The notes under the pieces are model-generated. The model searched no databases. It saw only the letters and a program-made list of their open reading frames with translations, and was not told where the DNA came from. The translations under genes and the position numbers were made by a program. From positions 62,001 through 126,000 of the forward strand of contig JAKSYS010000078.1 of NCBI GenBank assembly GCA_022925895.1: DNA of 64,000 nt, given 5' to 3'. The number at the start of each line of letters is the position of its first letter. Position 1 is the first letter of the stretch. Below are positions 22,001 through 32,645 of this stretch, one piece after another. Source of the DNA: Fragilaria crotonensis (Eukaryota; Bacillariophyta; Fragilariophyceae; Fragilariales; Fragilariaceae).

Positions 22001-25000
22001 AAGATCACCATCTCCCTCGTTGCAGTCAGACCCGGAGGAGTGGTTGACAGACAAGCTCGCGAAGCGTCTGAAGTTGCTGCCCAACGGGGTCACCAGCCTT
22101 TTCTACAAACTTTGCGGCACTTTGAGCGCTTCTACCTGCACGAACAAGCCCCTCATCGTCCTCGACGCTAATCTTGGTTGCTCTAGGACAGAATGCTCAG
22201 TGGACACAGTGCGAGTTGTGGAAGTGGGTACTGGTGTTTACTATGAGTATGTGCCTATGCCTTGCGTTTATCAAGCCTTCTTTCAGAATGCGAAGATGAT
22301 CGTCCGCAGCAGAGAGTGGTGGGACCTCACATGTGCGGACCCACGCATTCATATTGCTTCGGCGACCTTGTGCGCCAATGGGACTTGGACCCCTGGGAAA
22401 GTAGTTGATTTTGTAAGTAATATTGTCTCGTTTGTGCCAATCATTTTGCGGTTATTTTTTCGCTCACAAGACCTTCTACTTCAAAGTACTGGGGAGAGCG
22501 AACTACATATGCAACTGCAGGAAAGCGGTCCGTCAATCAGTTATGCAATCGATGGCCCCGCCCAGAGTGCGATCCGCAAACTGATCCCACCGTCGGTACC
22601 GCCTGTGCCAGCAATGAGCATTTCTGGACTACTACCCGATGCACACTGAGGGCCAAGATCAGTCCAGCTGGCACCGTTGGCATTGTGCATTCTCCATATG
22701 ACATCGAGCCTGAAGCTATTTCAGGTCACGTTCAGAACAATACGCAGACCTTCTTCCGTGTGGACTGGTCTAGCGATACTGCGCCTGACTTCATTACATC
22801 CAACTGCGATTCGATCAGTGGCTGTGACTATGCGATCGACGGTGTATGCGTTTGCGACGTTACGGTGTCTGAATCGCAGGTCTTCTTCAACGGAGGCGAA
22901 CCAACTCTTACGCAAGTGCTGACCTCACTGCCCATTGGAGCATTTGATCCAAAGTTAAACTTCACCACATGGAAGTCGAAGACAATCAACGGAGTCATCA
23001 TCTACACGACCAACGGAAACTTGGCATCGTCGTCTGTTTTCGAAGTTACAGATGCAAACGGGATCCGCCAGTTTAGGAAGAACGTGAAATCGACCGTGAA
23101 GATTGTGGGAAGTGCTTTCTCCTTCCGTAACCCTGTCCACTTCATCAGCCTGTCAGACCCTGAACTCTATCAAGCACAGTTTGAAACGGATGCTGCGCTC
23201 GATCACTATTTCTACCACCCCAACACCGCTCCTTTCCTAGCGGTACGGTTCGCACAGCGCTTTGGGATTTCAAACCCGTCGCCTGGATATATCACCCGGA
23301 TCGGCAATGCTTTCCGAAGTGGATTATACACGTTCACGTCAGGAGTGTCACCAGTGACGTACGGGTCAGGACGCTATGGGGATCTTGGAGCCATGGTCGC
23401 ATGTGTGTTGCTTGATCGTGAAGCGCGAACGACTTTGTTGGATGCAGATCCGACGCATGGATCGTTGAAGGAACCGCTGATCAAAGTTGTGGGATTAATG
23501 AGAGCCCTTGAATTCACTCTGGCTAGTAATGTTGGTTTCGTCGACTTCGACATTGATATTAACAAACGGATCGGACAAATGGCTTACGCGTTTCCCAACG
23601 TGTTTTCGTTCTTCTTGCCAGAGCACAAAGCACCAGGACCGGTGGGGCTCGCATCGCTCGTTGCGCCTGAGGCTCAGGTGATCACCGGACCGAGAACGAT
23701 CGACTTCTTGAACGGGGTGTTCTCGCTTATCAAGTATGGGCTGACGCCGTGTTTGGAGGGTTTCGGACGGTACCAATGGTGGGATGACATGCCTTGCTGG
23801 GAATATACACTTGGTGGGAACAACAAGGGAGTTTTTGGGAAGCTGAGTTATTTGCCTGCTTCGAGCAGTTCGGTCGCCACCTACATCGATGAACTCGCTA
23901 TGTTGTTGACTGCAGGGCGACTTAGCACTTCCAATCGGAATCTCATTAGTACTGTTGTCGCTGCGGAGCCGAATCGCACGATGGCCGTTATGAAAGCACA
24001 GCAACTGATCGCCCTCGCCCCCGAGTTCCACAGCACAAACATCGCACGAAAGAGCGGCGTAACGCGTCCCGAACCGGAGTCTCCGACGCCGTCGACGAAG
24101 CCGTACAAGGCTGTTGTCTATTTGCTTCTGGATGGCGGTATGGACTCGTTCAATATGCTCGTCCCACATACCTGTGATGTCACAAACGGTGATGGGAAGA
24201 CAGTGCTTGAGCAGTATTACGATGAACGAACTAGTCTCGCCATGAATGATGACGAACGGACGCGAATTATCGATGCCACAGACCAACCCTGCAGTCAATT
24301 CGCTGTCCACCCAGAACTGGAAGTCGTGGAAAGACTGTACAATGAAGGCGACCTAGCCTTTTTTGTAAATGCCGGAGTTCTAAACCGACCGGTGGACAAG
24401 GATAACTATTACGCGCGAACGAAGACCTCGTTGTTTGGTCACGATACCATGCAGGCAGAAGCTCAGAAAGTCGATCCGTTTGACGGCGCTCCCGGCACCG
24501 GCATCCTTGGTCGTATGTGCGACGTTCTCGCGTCTCACGTACACTCCTCAGCCTATCACAGTCCAAGACGCAACAATTGCGACCGTTGGGGTTCCAGGTG
24601 CGTCGGTGGATCCGCTCACTGTCTCTCCTTACGAGACCAACGATTTCAACCCAACGACCGAAGGCGAAACGTTCGACCCCGTTCCTCATCTTAAACGACT
24701 CAATGACGCAACTACGTTGCAGAGCAGTCTGTACGGAGAAACTTGGTCTCAACGGCTACAGAAAGCTCTCTTTGATAACGAGTCCATTTTGAAAGCAGTG
24801 ACGGAAACGACGCTCGTCAATACTTTCCCGGAAACAGAATATGCTTCTAAGCTCAAGGCTGTTGCGACGCTTATTGCATCCCACGATCTGCGCGGAACCG
24901 ATCGCGACGTCTTCTTCCTCTCGATGGGTGGGTGGGACCATCACTCTGGGATGAAGTACGGTTTGGCATACAATTATGTGCAATTGAATGCCGCCTTGTC

Positions 25001-25373
25001 TGCGTTCTCCGACGAAATGAAAGCTCAAGGGCTATGGGATGCAGTGACCCTTGTGATAACCTCTGATTTTTCACGAACACTCACTGCGAACTCTGGAGAG
25101 GGGAGCGACCATGCGTGGGGAGGCCACTACTTCGCGATGGGAGGTGCCGTAAACGGAGGAAAGATTCATGGTTCTTACCCCAGCGATCTTACAGAATCAG
25201 GACCGCTTAATATCGGTCGCGGTCGCTACATTCCAACGCTGGCCTGGGAGTCCGTATTGAACCCTATATTGCAATGGATGGGTATCGACTCCGATGAGGA
25301 CCTAGATTATTGCATGCCAAATCGCCAACTAACAGGCGCACCCCTCCTATCGGCCAGCGAGGTATTTGACTGA
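19056..25373 (+). pseudogene. Secreted DUF1800-DUF1501 fusion protein, frame-broken copy
   Basis: Starts at ATG 19,056 with a signal peptide (MKLSSFHSIFYLLLATCSS). Exons are 19,056-20,260, 20,346-22,412 and 22,487-25,373; the introns (85 and 74 bp) begin GTAAGT and both are phase 0. DUF1800 begins at IARFLEQATFGPT, with RQRVAWALAQI and ENYAREIMQLFTIGMHKL inside. DUF1501 covers the last third (LLLDGGMDSFNMLVP to the end). The two domains are separate adjacent genes in many bacteria and are fused here. Frame shifts occur near 19,210 and 19,855, and a two-base loss lies near 24,534 compared with the copy at 273. The rest is well preserved, so recent inactivation or assembly errors are both possible. 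It is probably exported or periplasm-like; the activity is unknown. Confidence 0.75.
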
Positions 25374-25790
25374 GGTGCTTTGGCATCTTTGTTCTATCAC
25401 ATGCTGTTGCCGTCGATGTATCATCTCTCAAGGAAGATGCCGTGGACGTGGGGTGCCGGCTCTGGATGCCCAAGGGAGAAGGACATCTCGTTTAGAATTC
25501 GTATGTAGTTGCCTATACATTTATATATATATATGTGTATTTATCTTCATCTTTTGATGCACGTTTTCATATATATATCTTAGTTCCATACAATACAGAT
25601 TCTGCCATCTGCTGGGAGCCCGTTTAGTCGTACGCCCCCTAATCAAGCCGATCGAGCTATCAAAAAAACGACCCCCTGAATTATAGAACTACACTAATTA
25701 AAATTGGAGGCGGCTCCTCAAGCATCATGTACTGTACCAGTAGTATGTAGAAGACAGTACTCCCGTACAAAACTGCAGGGTATTCCGTAT
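24252..25790 (+). repeat. Segmental duplication, copy 2 (matches 1-3,450)
   Basis: Covers the DUF1501 3' end and about 410 bp of downstream flank. It keeps the uninterrupted site (near 25,530) of the Helitron array found in copy 1. Divergence from copy 1 in the coding part is limited to scattered substitutions and one two-base gap. Confidence 0.85.
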
Positions 25791-26147
25791 TCCCAGCTCG
25801 ATCTTGGGACAGATGCTGATACCAGGTACGCATGGGCTCCGCATAGATCATTACAATAGAGACGGCGTACAGATAGTCATACTCCGATTGACTACTGTAG
25901 ACGCTATATGCATACGTAACTGGCAGGCGCGCGGATTGGGGTGTGTCAGCATTTCAAAATTCATTGGGAAAGCATGACGTCGACCTCTGACATCATGCTA
26001 GTGTCACCTTGACGTCGTTGAACAAAGAGCGTACGCAGGATCGTGTACGTCACGTATGACGCGACAGTGATCCAATCCGCACCCAAAAATCTGTTTTCAA
26101 AATGTGCAGAAACTCTCTCATTTTATTTCACAGTTGACATTGTTACG
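25791..26147 (+). other. Intergenic region before the plastid coiled-coil gene
   Basis: No gene seen. It contains TGACGT/ACGTCA-like motifs near 25,976-26,012 and 26,047, which could be bZIP-type sites; this is motif resemblance only. Confidence 0.35.
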
Positions 26148-27148
26148 ATGAAGTTTGGATCCGTCGCGCTGTTGCAGCTATTGCTTCCATTGCTACTCGT
26201 ACCCGAGTCTGCATGGGCCTTCCAGGCGTGTGTTCCTCATCGAGGAGCTAGTATGACAACCACGTCTAAGTTGTTTGGCTTTCGTCAGTCCTACCAATAT
26301 TCTCTGGAACAGTATACCAAAACTGGCAAAATCGAGATTAACGGCAAACAGGTGGATCCAAACGAGGCAGTGCAGACGATCAATCAAGATCTACAGGAAT
26401 CTCAACAACAAGAAGAGGTTGCTCAGCAGAGACTCTCGTCAATCGAAGAACAAATCAACGACAAGGTTCAGGAACAGACAATGACTATCGAAGCATTTCA
26501 AGCTGAGATCGAGTGAGTGTACATATACATAATGCGTCGTGTTCCGTATGACGTGCATGATACTCGCGTACTCTCGTAGAACTAACCAGTATGTTTATTC
26601 TTTTACAACAGAAAGAAACAATTGGAATTGGAAGCCAAGTACAAGGATATGAGCGAGGAAGCCATCCAGGCGGCCAACCATGAAAAAATGCGAGTACGTC
26701 CATGGCAAACAACACCAACTCGGATTCAAGCACCACGCCACCACCATCTAAACCGATTCCCTTTTCTTCTCAATCCCCTCTACAGGCCATGGATGAATTC
26801 AAGGCCCGCGAATCGCAACTTCAGCGGGATATGGACATGCTCTTCTCCAAGCTTGAAGAGGAGAAGGAGCATGTGCGTCAGAATCAGGATATGACCAATC
26901 GCATTCTTGCGACTCGCATTGAACTTGACACGGAACTTGGAATTCTAAAGAAAAAGTATACGGAGGAGGCGAAAGTGTGGGAAAGCAAACTGCAGGCAGA
27001 GAAAGCTGCTCATGTGAGTGATGTGGCGAAGGCTCAAGCGGAAGTGGAGAGACTCAAAAAGGAGGTGGAGGAAATGTCGAAAGAGCGCAACAGTCTCGGT
27101 TCTCTCTTTAAGCAGTCGATGAAAGTGATGTTTGGAATGGACGAGTGA
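26148..27148 (+). CDS. Plastid-targeted coiled-coil protein, unknown function
   Basis: The start ATG is at 26,148. A hydrophobic signal (LLQLLLPLLLVPESAWA) is followed by AFQA, the diatom plastid cleavage context in which Phe follows the signal peptide, so import into a complex plastid is predicted. Exons are 26,148-26,512, 26,612-26,693 and 26,786-27,148. Intron 1 (GTGAGT...CAACAG, phase 2) and intron 2 (GTACGT...CTACAG, phase 0) join into a protein of about 269 aa. From about residue 60 to near the end it is almost all charged heptads, a long coiled coil interrupted near VDPNEAVQ and EEAIQAANHEK. The family is unrecognised. A structural or tethering role in the plastid is inference only. 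Confidence 0.78.
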
Positions 27149-27211
27149 TCATCTTCGTGATGATTCTCTATTTTGCAAGATTGCGAGAACGGCAAGCGAT
27201 GTTTGAAACAG

Positions 27212-28270
27212 CTAATTGTATCGACGCCGATCAAAAGAGAGCACGAGAACGGGTTTGGATCCTCGTTGTTGGGACTCCTGTACATCGCGTACATCAACAA
27301 CCACTAGATTCGCTTTTATTAGGACATTACTATCATCGACTTTGTCGTCACAATTCCAAGAACAAACTAAATTCGAGTCATCTCCCACACTCCGATTCAT
27401 CACAGCTATGCATTTATAAAACACCGTTCGACCGTCCCTTGTTGCACCTCGATAGGGCCGTGTCTTTATTGGATACGATCCATCATGATGGTCAGAGATC
27501 CGTCTGTGATGGTTCCTTTGGGTGTAGATGGTGCAAAAGGCGCCGACGACGAGGAAAATCATCCAAATAACCTTTCGAAAAGTAGTCGGTGGGTTTAAAG
27601 GTCTGGAGGAAGAGTTCAAATTCCCTCCTCGACCTTGTAGATGAAAGATCCTCATTGAACAAAGGCCCGTGCCAAGCACATATTGACTTGAATTCTCTAT
27701 ACAACTACAACTGCATTCGACAGGATAGATGTTGAATGATTGCATTCCTATTGGCATCAGCGTCACGCTCAGGAATGTGTTTTTTGGCGAGCCTCGTAAG
27801 GTTTTCAGTCCAGCAGTTCGGAGTGGCCAATGTGGTTCCGGCAAAAATGCTCCGTCACCTTGTTGTATTCATATTCATACTGACCCCAGCACTGATCCCA
27901 GCAGCATGGAACGTCGAGCCAGTATTATTGTTGAGCAAGATGACATGAGCAAAATCCTTGCAGTCATGGAGCGTTTCCGCAACCACACCAACGGTCCAGT
28001 CCCATAACGTGTCCATGATCGCCAAGGTTGTTCAAGGGAACAACGACCCACGGTTTCAAAACGAGATTTCCAGACGACTTGATACGGAGGGCATTGTCGG
28101 ACCACCAATATAATATTGTTCCTACTTCAGTACCAACTGGGTTTCTTGCCACAAGCAAGGCGGGGCAGCGTATTTGAGGACGACCAGCGGGACAGCAGCA
28201 AAAGAGAAGAATCTCCTTCAAATAGTGCACGCATGGATCCGTGTCAAAAAATGAGGCTGTGTATGCCAAA
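27212..28270 (-). pseudogene. Possible decayed gene, unrecognised
   Basis: On the minus strand protein-like stretches occur in alternating frames. WWSDNALRIKSSGNLVLKPW runs to about 28,020, then in another frame VGVVAETLHDCKDFAHVILL continues to about 27,865. A 210-codon open frame covers 27,212-27,844. Composition is coding-like but I know no family, and no single frame spans the region. It could be a pseudogene, an exon set with unseen introns, or chance. Confidence 0.3.
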
Positions 28271-28552
28271 AATCTATGGTTGGTAAGAATAGCCTACAGA
28301 AGCTCGGCTCCCATCCCAAAACGTCCTAACATCATGATCCTGCAAGTACGTACGTTCTATATGTACACCATACATAAGTGTATATATATATATCCATGAC
28401 AAGTCATACACGTATAGCGTACAGCAGCTCCCAAAATTTGTAGGAAGTTTTCGCGCCAGAAAACCAATCCATCTGGAAGTGTATTCATTACTATTACTTA
28501 TAATATATATAATTTAATTTTCCGTCCGTCCTCGATACACACATACAACGGC

Positions 28553-28733
28553 GGACGAAATCTTGGCGTAGCCCATATACCGAAATACCCGCCAGACGTC
28601 TGACGGACGAAATGTTGGCGTGGCCCACGTATGGAAATCCCAGCCAGACTTTTGTCGTGCAAGCCCCGGATGTACGTCCGGACGAAATGTTGGCGTAGCC
28701 CATATACGGACATCCCGGCCAGACGCTTGTGGC
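28553..28733 (+). repeat. Three degenerate copies of a ~50-bp repeat
   Basis: Each unit begins CGGACGAAAT, then TTGGCGT, GCCCA and a CCAGAC end. They start near 28,553, 28,603 and 28,679. The first two are directly adjacent; the third follows a 25-bp spacer. Related CGGACG words continue to about 28,790. Function unknown. Confidence 0.7.
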
Positions 28734-28790
28734 CCGGTTATTATATAACGTTTCTATTAGCGGACGTGTTTATTGGCGGACGAAACTATT

Positions 28791-29228
28791 TGTGCTGAGT
28801 GCCGTAGGCTTGAAGTGCATTTGTACTGATTGCCGTAGGTGCTACCGTCGTGCAACAACCGCGGCCAATGGCCGCCCCCCAGACTGGTACATAGATACTA
28901 AATTCTCGAACAACTCCTTTTCAACGTCTGGATTGACATATATCGACATGAAGACTTTTTTTAAATGGCGTATCAAACGCGCCAAGACTACCAACCAGTT
29001 GGATGTTTCTGATTTGAACGTCAACCTGCTTCCGTCTTTATTATACGCCTGCCAGAAAACGCGGATCAGAATCACGGTCGATCGCTGATCGGGAGATGCC
29101 ACGACCATATACCCTTGGCAATATTAGGCACATCCCTCATCCCTGTTCCTCCAACTTGAGTCTGTCAACGAAGCTTTACAGCGTACAACTAACAGCTTAC
29201 AGTACAGATATCATCCATAAACAGAGCC
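28791..29228 (+). other. Upstream region of the EamA transporter gene
   Basis: A 119-codon frame at 28,729-29,088 lacks domain signals and overlaps the repeat, so it is not called a gene. The rest is presumably 5' UTR and promoter. Confidence 0.35.
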
Positions 29229-30491
29229 ATGGTGCGCAAATATGCTGCCATTCTTGGCATCGCCAAAGTCCCAGTGTCACATCTTGAACACGACAATACG
29301 ACTATTCACCATGAGACGATGGAATCAGGTACAATTGCTAATGACTTTCGCGATGGTCAGGGTACTTCATCATCGTCACAGTCATCATCGTCACAATCAT
29401 CACCTGTCATGACCAGAACTGTACGTAACACATATTCATGGATCAAGAAGACGATCCCACAGACGACAAAATCGACATCCCACAGCAGTTCGCCATTCGA
29501 AATTGACGACCAAGTATGTCCACTCCTTCACATTGACCGCGATGGTGATGAGGAAGATGGTATCCATATGAATGTCCATCACAAATCAAATCCATCGAAA
29601 GCTGCCATTTGGAAAGCTCGGTCTCAAATTTTGCTGGCTGCTGTTTTGTACGGAACGAGTTTCCCACTCACCAAGGTACTAGATGATCACATTCCACTCG
29701 GACCAAGTTTAGCATTACGATTTGGATTGGCCACACTCGTGACACTCCCATGGTTGTGGGAAACACCCGTGTTGGATTGGTCAACATCCCGTCGAGCAAT
29801 AATTCAAGGCATGGGAGTCGGAGTATGGGTATCGATTGGATTCTTGGCACAAGCGATTGGGATTGTCACCACACAAGCCAACAAGGCTGCATTCTTTTGT
29901 TCTCTCTATGTTGTGGTTGTTCCGTTCCTTGATCGTCTTATTGGTATATCCTTGACTCGGAATCAGATTATTGGAGCCTTCATGTCCGTCTTTGGAGTTG
30001 GATTGTTGAGTTCAACGGAAGGTACTATTTCGTTGGAAACGGGGGATGTATGGTCTCTCATACAACCAGTTGCCTTTGGGATTGGATATTGGCGAACAGA
30101 ACATGTCATTGGTCGCTTTCCAACTGAAGTGAATCGAATTGCTACCGCGGAGTTGTTGTCCTGTTTTATTCTGGCATTGGTCTACGCAGTTTTGTCATGT
30201 ACATCATCGGGTGATATCCCAACAACGATGCAACTCTTGGAATGGTTCTCCAATCCACAAATTGTTGTGGCACTCTTGTGGTCTGGAATCATCACCACTG
30301 CCTTTTCCGCATATCTGGAGGCAGCAGCGATGAAAACGATTTCTGCCTCGGAAACTACCTTGCTAATATCCAGTGAACCATTCTGGGCGTGTCTCTTTGC
30401 ATTTTTTCTGGTTGGTGAACAATTGGATCCTATTGGTATGGTGGGAGCTGTCTTTATTTTCGGCGCCTGTATCATTACTCTTTGTTCTTAA
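29229..30491 (+). CDS. EamA/DMT-family transporter
   Basis: A single-exon gene of 420 aa; the ATG is in a good context (GCCATGG). After a Ser-rich, His/Asp-containing cytosolic N-terminus of about 125 residues come ten hydrophobic segments in two EamA repeats. The first starts at ILLAAVLYGTSFPLTKVL with the typical GTSFP motif; the second starts after the ETGDVW loop and ends with SSEPFWACLFAFFLVGEQL, a classic EamA second-repeat signature. DMT exporters move small metabolites, amino acids or sugars; the substrate and membrane cannot be told. No plastid presequence is evident. No frame break. It is followed by an independent same-strand gene. Confidence 0.88.
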   Translation: MVRKYAAILGIAKVPVSHLEHDNTTIHHETMESGTIANDFRDGQGTSSSSQSSSSQSSPVMTRTVRNTYSWIKKTIPQTTKSTSHSSSPFEIDDQVCPLLHIDRDGDEEDGIHMNVHHKSNPSKAAIWKARSQILLAAVLYGTSFPLTKVLDDHIPLGPSLALRFGLATLVTLPWLWETPVLDWSTSRRAIIQGMGVGVWVSIGFLAQAIGIVTTQANKAAFFCSLYVVVVPFLDRLIGISLTRNQIIGAFMSVFGVGLLSSTEGTISLETGDVWSLIQPVAFGIGYWRTEHVIGRFPTEVNRIATAELLSCFILALVYAVLSCTSSGDIPTTMQLLEWFSNPQIVVALLWSGIITTAFSAYLEAAAMKTISASETTLLISSEPFWACLFAFFLVGEQLDPIGMVGAVFIFGACIITLCS

Positions 30492-31214
30492 AACCGAGTT
30501 TTAAACAACAACAACGCAAGTTCTTGATGATGATGATGATTGCCGTCGTTCTATTTCGATCCAAGGGAACATGACCCTCTCATCATACCAAGACACTTTG
30601 TTGACGTTTCCATTCGCGATTATCGTCATCTTGAACTTGTTGGAGGGAGGAGGGTCGCTCATTCCTCGTCGTACTCGTGTCATGAAAGCAATAATCGAAT
30701 GGAGTACGAACTGCCAAGAACTGGAGTGCAACATACTGTACTCCAGTGGGTTGTACGCTAATTAATTTTTTATTTCATTCCAAGATCAAACATCGCTTCA
30801 CCAATGTCGTCCAAGACTCTCAGTCCCGTGTGCCAGTATCGTAGTGGGACTCGCGGCATGTTTGAGACTGTGAAATCACTGCAGTACCGGTTTTTAAATT
30901 AGGGTGCAAGATAGACAACATCAACATCCCATCGATCGCTTGTGCCTGCCAGCCTTGCGCCCTCGCCATCCATCCAACCACAACCCACGACTAATTCATT
31001 CGATCGATTACAGAGTGGAGTGGAGTGGTACCGGTACAAGGGGTGCCGATTGCTGCGAACCATTACACACCGTATTGTGAGAGAGGCGCTTCAACCATCG
31101 ACCCACGACTGGGGAACATCCTGGTATCTACATGAACCATTAGGAAGAACAGTGAGCGCTGAAAGACCCTTCTCTCTAAAACCTCTCTCGCATATCCAGC
31201 ACAAACGTGAAATC
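30492..31214 (+). other. Spacer upstream of agmatine deiminase
   Basis: No separate gene seen. An open frame in phase with agmatine deiminase runs back to 30,942 but has no ATG before 31,215. A GAT trinucleotide run lies near 30,526. It probably contains promoter and 5' UTR. Confidence 0.4.
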
Positions 31215-32378
31215 ATGAACAACATGAGGCAATTCCTTCTCACAAATTTAAAAAAGATGAAAGTCACCATGTCGACTACAGACAAGGTCGTGACAGCAAC
31301 GAAAACAACAACACTGACTGCCATCAATCCACATTTGCCATCACAAAACAACAAACACGAACAACAACAACATGACCAAATCTACACCATGCCCTCCGAA
31401 GAAGAACTCCACGAAGGAACATGGTTGCAATGGCCCCACAACAATGGTTGGGATCGACATCATGTTCAACGATATGAGGGATCATGGATTCAAATGGCTC
31501 AGGCCCTGCACCATGGGGAACGGGTCCATGTCATTGTGTACAATGCTCGTCACATGCGACGTGTCAAATGTCTCCTTCGTCACAATGGTCTTGACATGGC
31601 CAAACTTGATTTTTGGATTCAACCCACCAATGATGTATGGATTCGTGACAATGGTCCCATCTTTGTTCGTGATGAGAATGGGACTCTCATGATTGAAAAT
31701 TATGGATTCAATGGATGGGGAGGAAAGGCTGATTACTGGAAAGATAATATGGTTCCGATTCGTGTCGCACAAGGTTTGGGTCTACCGCATCTCGACATTC
31801 CCATGATCAATGAAGGAGGTTCCTTTGACGTGGATGGGAACGGGACTCTCATGGCCAAGAAATCGTCCATATTGAATCCGAATCGCAATCCAGGAATGAC
31901 ACAATCGGATGCCGAATCCATCTTTTGCAAGTATTTGGGTGTCACCAACTTTATATGGCTCGAGGGTGAACGTGATATTGATGTGACGGATGATCATATC
32001 GATGGTACAGCACGATTTGCGGGCAACAACACGATTGTGACTCTGTACCCAGACGATTTTTCCGATCCGTCCGAGTACGACGTGCTCGTCAACGCTTGTA
32101 ACGCCAATGGCGAACCATATACCATTGTACACTTGCCCCTGACGACTAAAACAATTTTGAGCAGTGGCGTTGAAGGTGTTTATGTGAATTACTATGTTGG
32201 AAATGATGTGGTACTTGTACCCACCTACAATGATCCCATGGATCAAGAGGCGATACAAATCTTGAGCCAAGTCTATCCGTCTCGTCTAGTGGTTGGAATC
32301 AATATGGAACAGGTTCATGTCGATGGAGGAGCAGTGCACTGTGTCACGCAGCAGCAGCCGATAGCCATGATGCGTTAG
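31215..32378 (+). CDS. Agmatine deiminase / peptidyl-arginine deiminase family
   Basis: 387 aa from the first in-frame ATG at 31,215; the conserved domain begins at YTMPSEEELHEGTWLQWPHN. The family (PF04371) hydrolyses agmatine to N-carbamoylputrescine and ammonia, an arginine-to-polyamine step. Catalytic motifs are visible: DVWIRDNGPIF (Asp), INEGGSFDVDGNGT (Glu-Gly-Gly), DDHIDGTARF (His and Asp) and the C-terminal GGAVHCVTQQQP with the nucleophilic Cys. The length matches known plant and bacterial enzymes. Residues 1-60 are Lys/Thr/Gln-rich and may be a targeting or disordered leader. A decayed partial copy lies at 37,656-38,439. It converges with the CTL gene 267 bp downstream. Confidence 0.92.
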   Translation: MNNMRQFLLTNLKKMKVTMSTTDKVVTATKTTTLTAINPHLPSQNNKHEQQQHDQIYTMPSEEELHEGTWLQWPHNNGWDRHHVQRYEGSWIQMAQALHHGERVHVIVYNARHMRRVKCLLRHNGLDMAKLDFWIQPTNDVWIRDNGPIFVRDENGTLMIENYGFNGWGGKADYWKDNMVPIRVAQGLGLPHLDIPMINEGGSFDVDGNGTLMAKKSSILNPNRNPGMTQSDAESIFCKYLGVTNFIWLEGERDIDVTDDHIDGTARFAGNNTIVTLYPDDFSDPSEYDVLVNACNANGEPYTIVHLPLTTKTILSSGVEGVYVNYYVGNDVVLVPTYNDPMDQEAIQILSQVYPSRLVVGINMEQVHVDGGAVHCVTQQQPIAMMR

Positions 32379-32645
32379 AGAAAATCACTTAGAAATGGGT
32401 AGGTTGCAAAAATAAAGAATGCCTAAATACGCAGTTGCGACTGTAATATGAGACAATCATTGACGTTATTTCACATGACAAATAAACATGCATAGCGATT
32501 GGTCGGAAAGTGTGGCATTTGTCAAAATAAATAAATCCCACCTTTCGCTCTTATATACAGAGTCTAAGAACGGTGCCTCGTGAGTCAGGAAAGACATGCC
32601 AATAGTTACTAGAGTGTAATTCTGCATAGGTGGTTCAACTTTCCC

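Noticed and set aside
23495-24310. 271-codon minus-strand frame
   Set aside because: It is antisense to the DUF1501 coding region and mirrors its codon pattern.
30942-31214. Longer agmatine deiminase start
   Set aside because: The frame is open but begins with GTG and has no ATG before 31,215; the decayed copy does not cover this region, so it gives no support.
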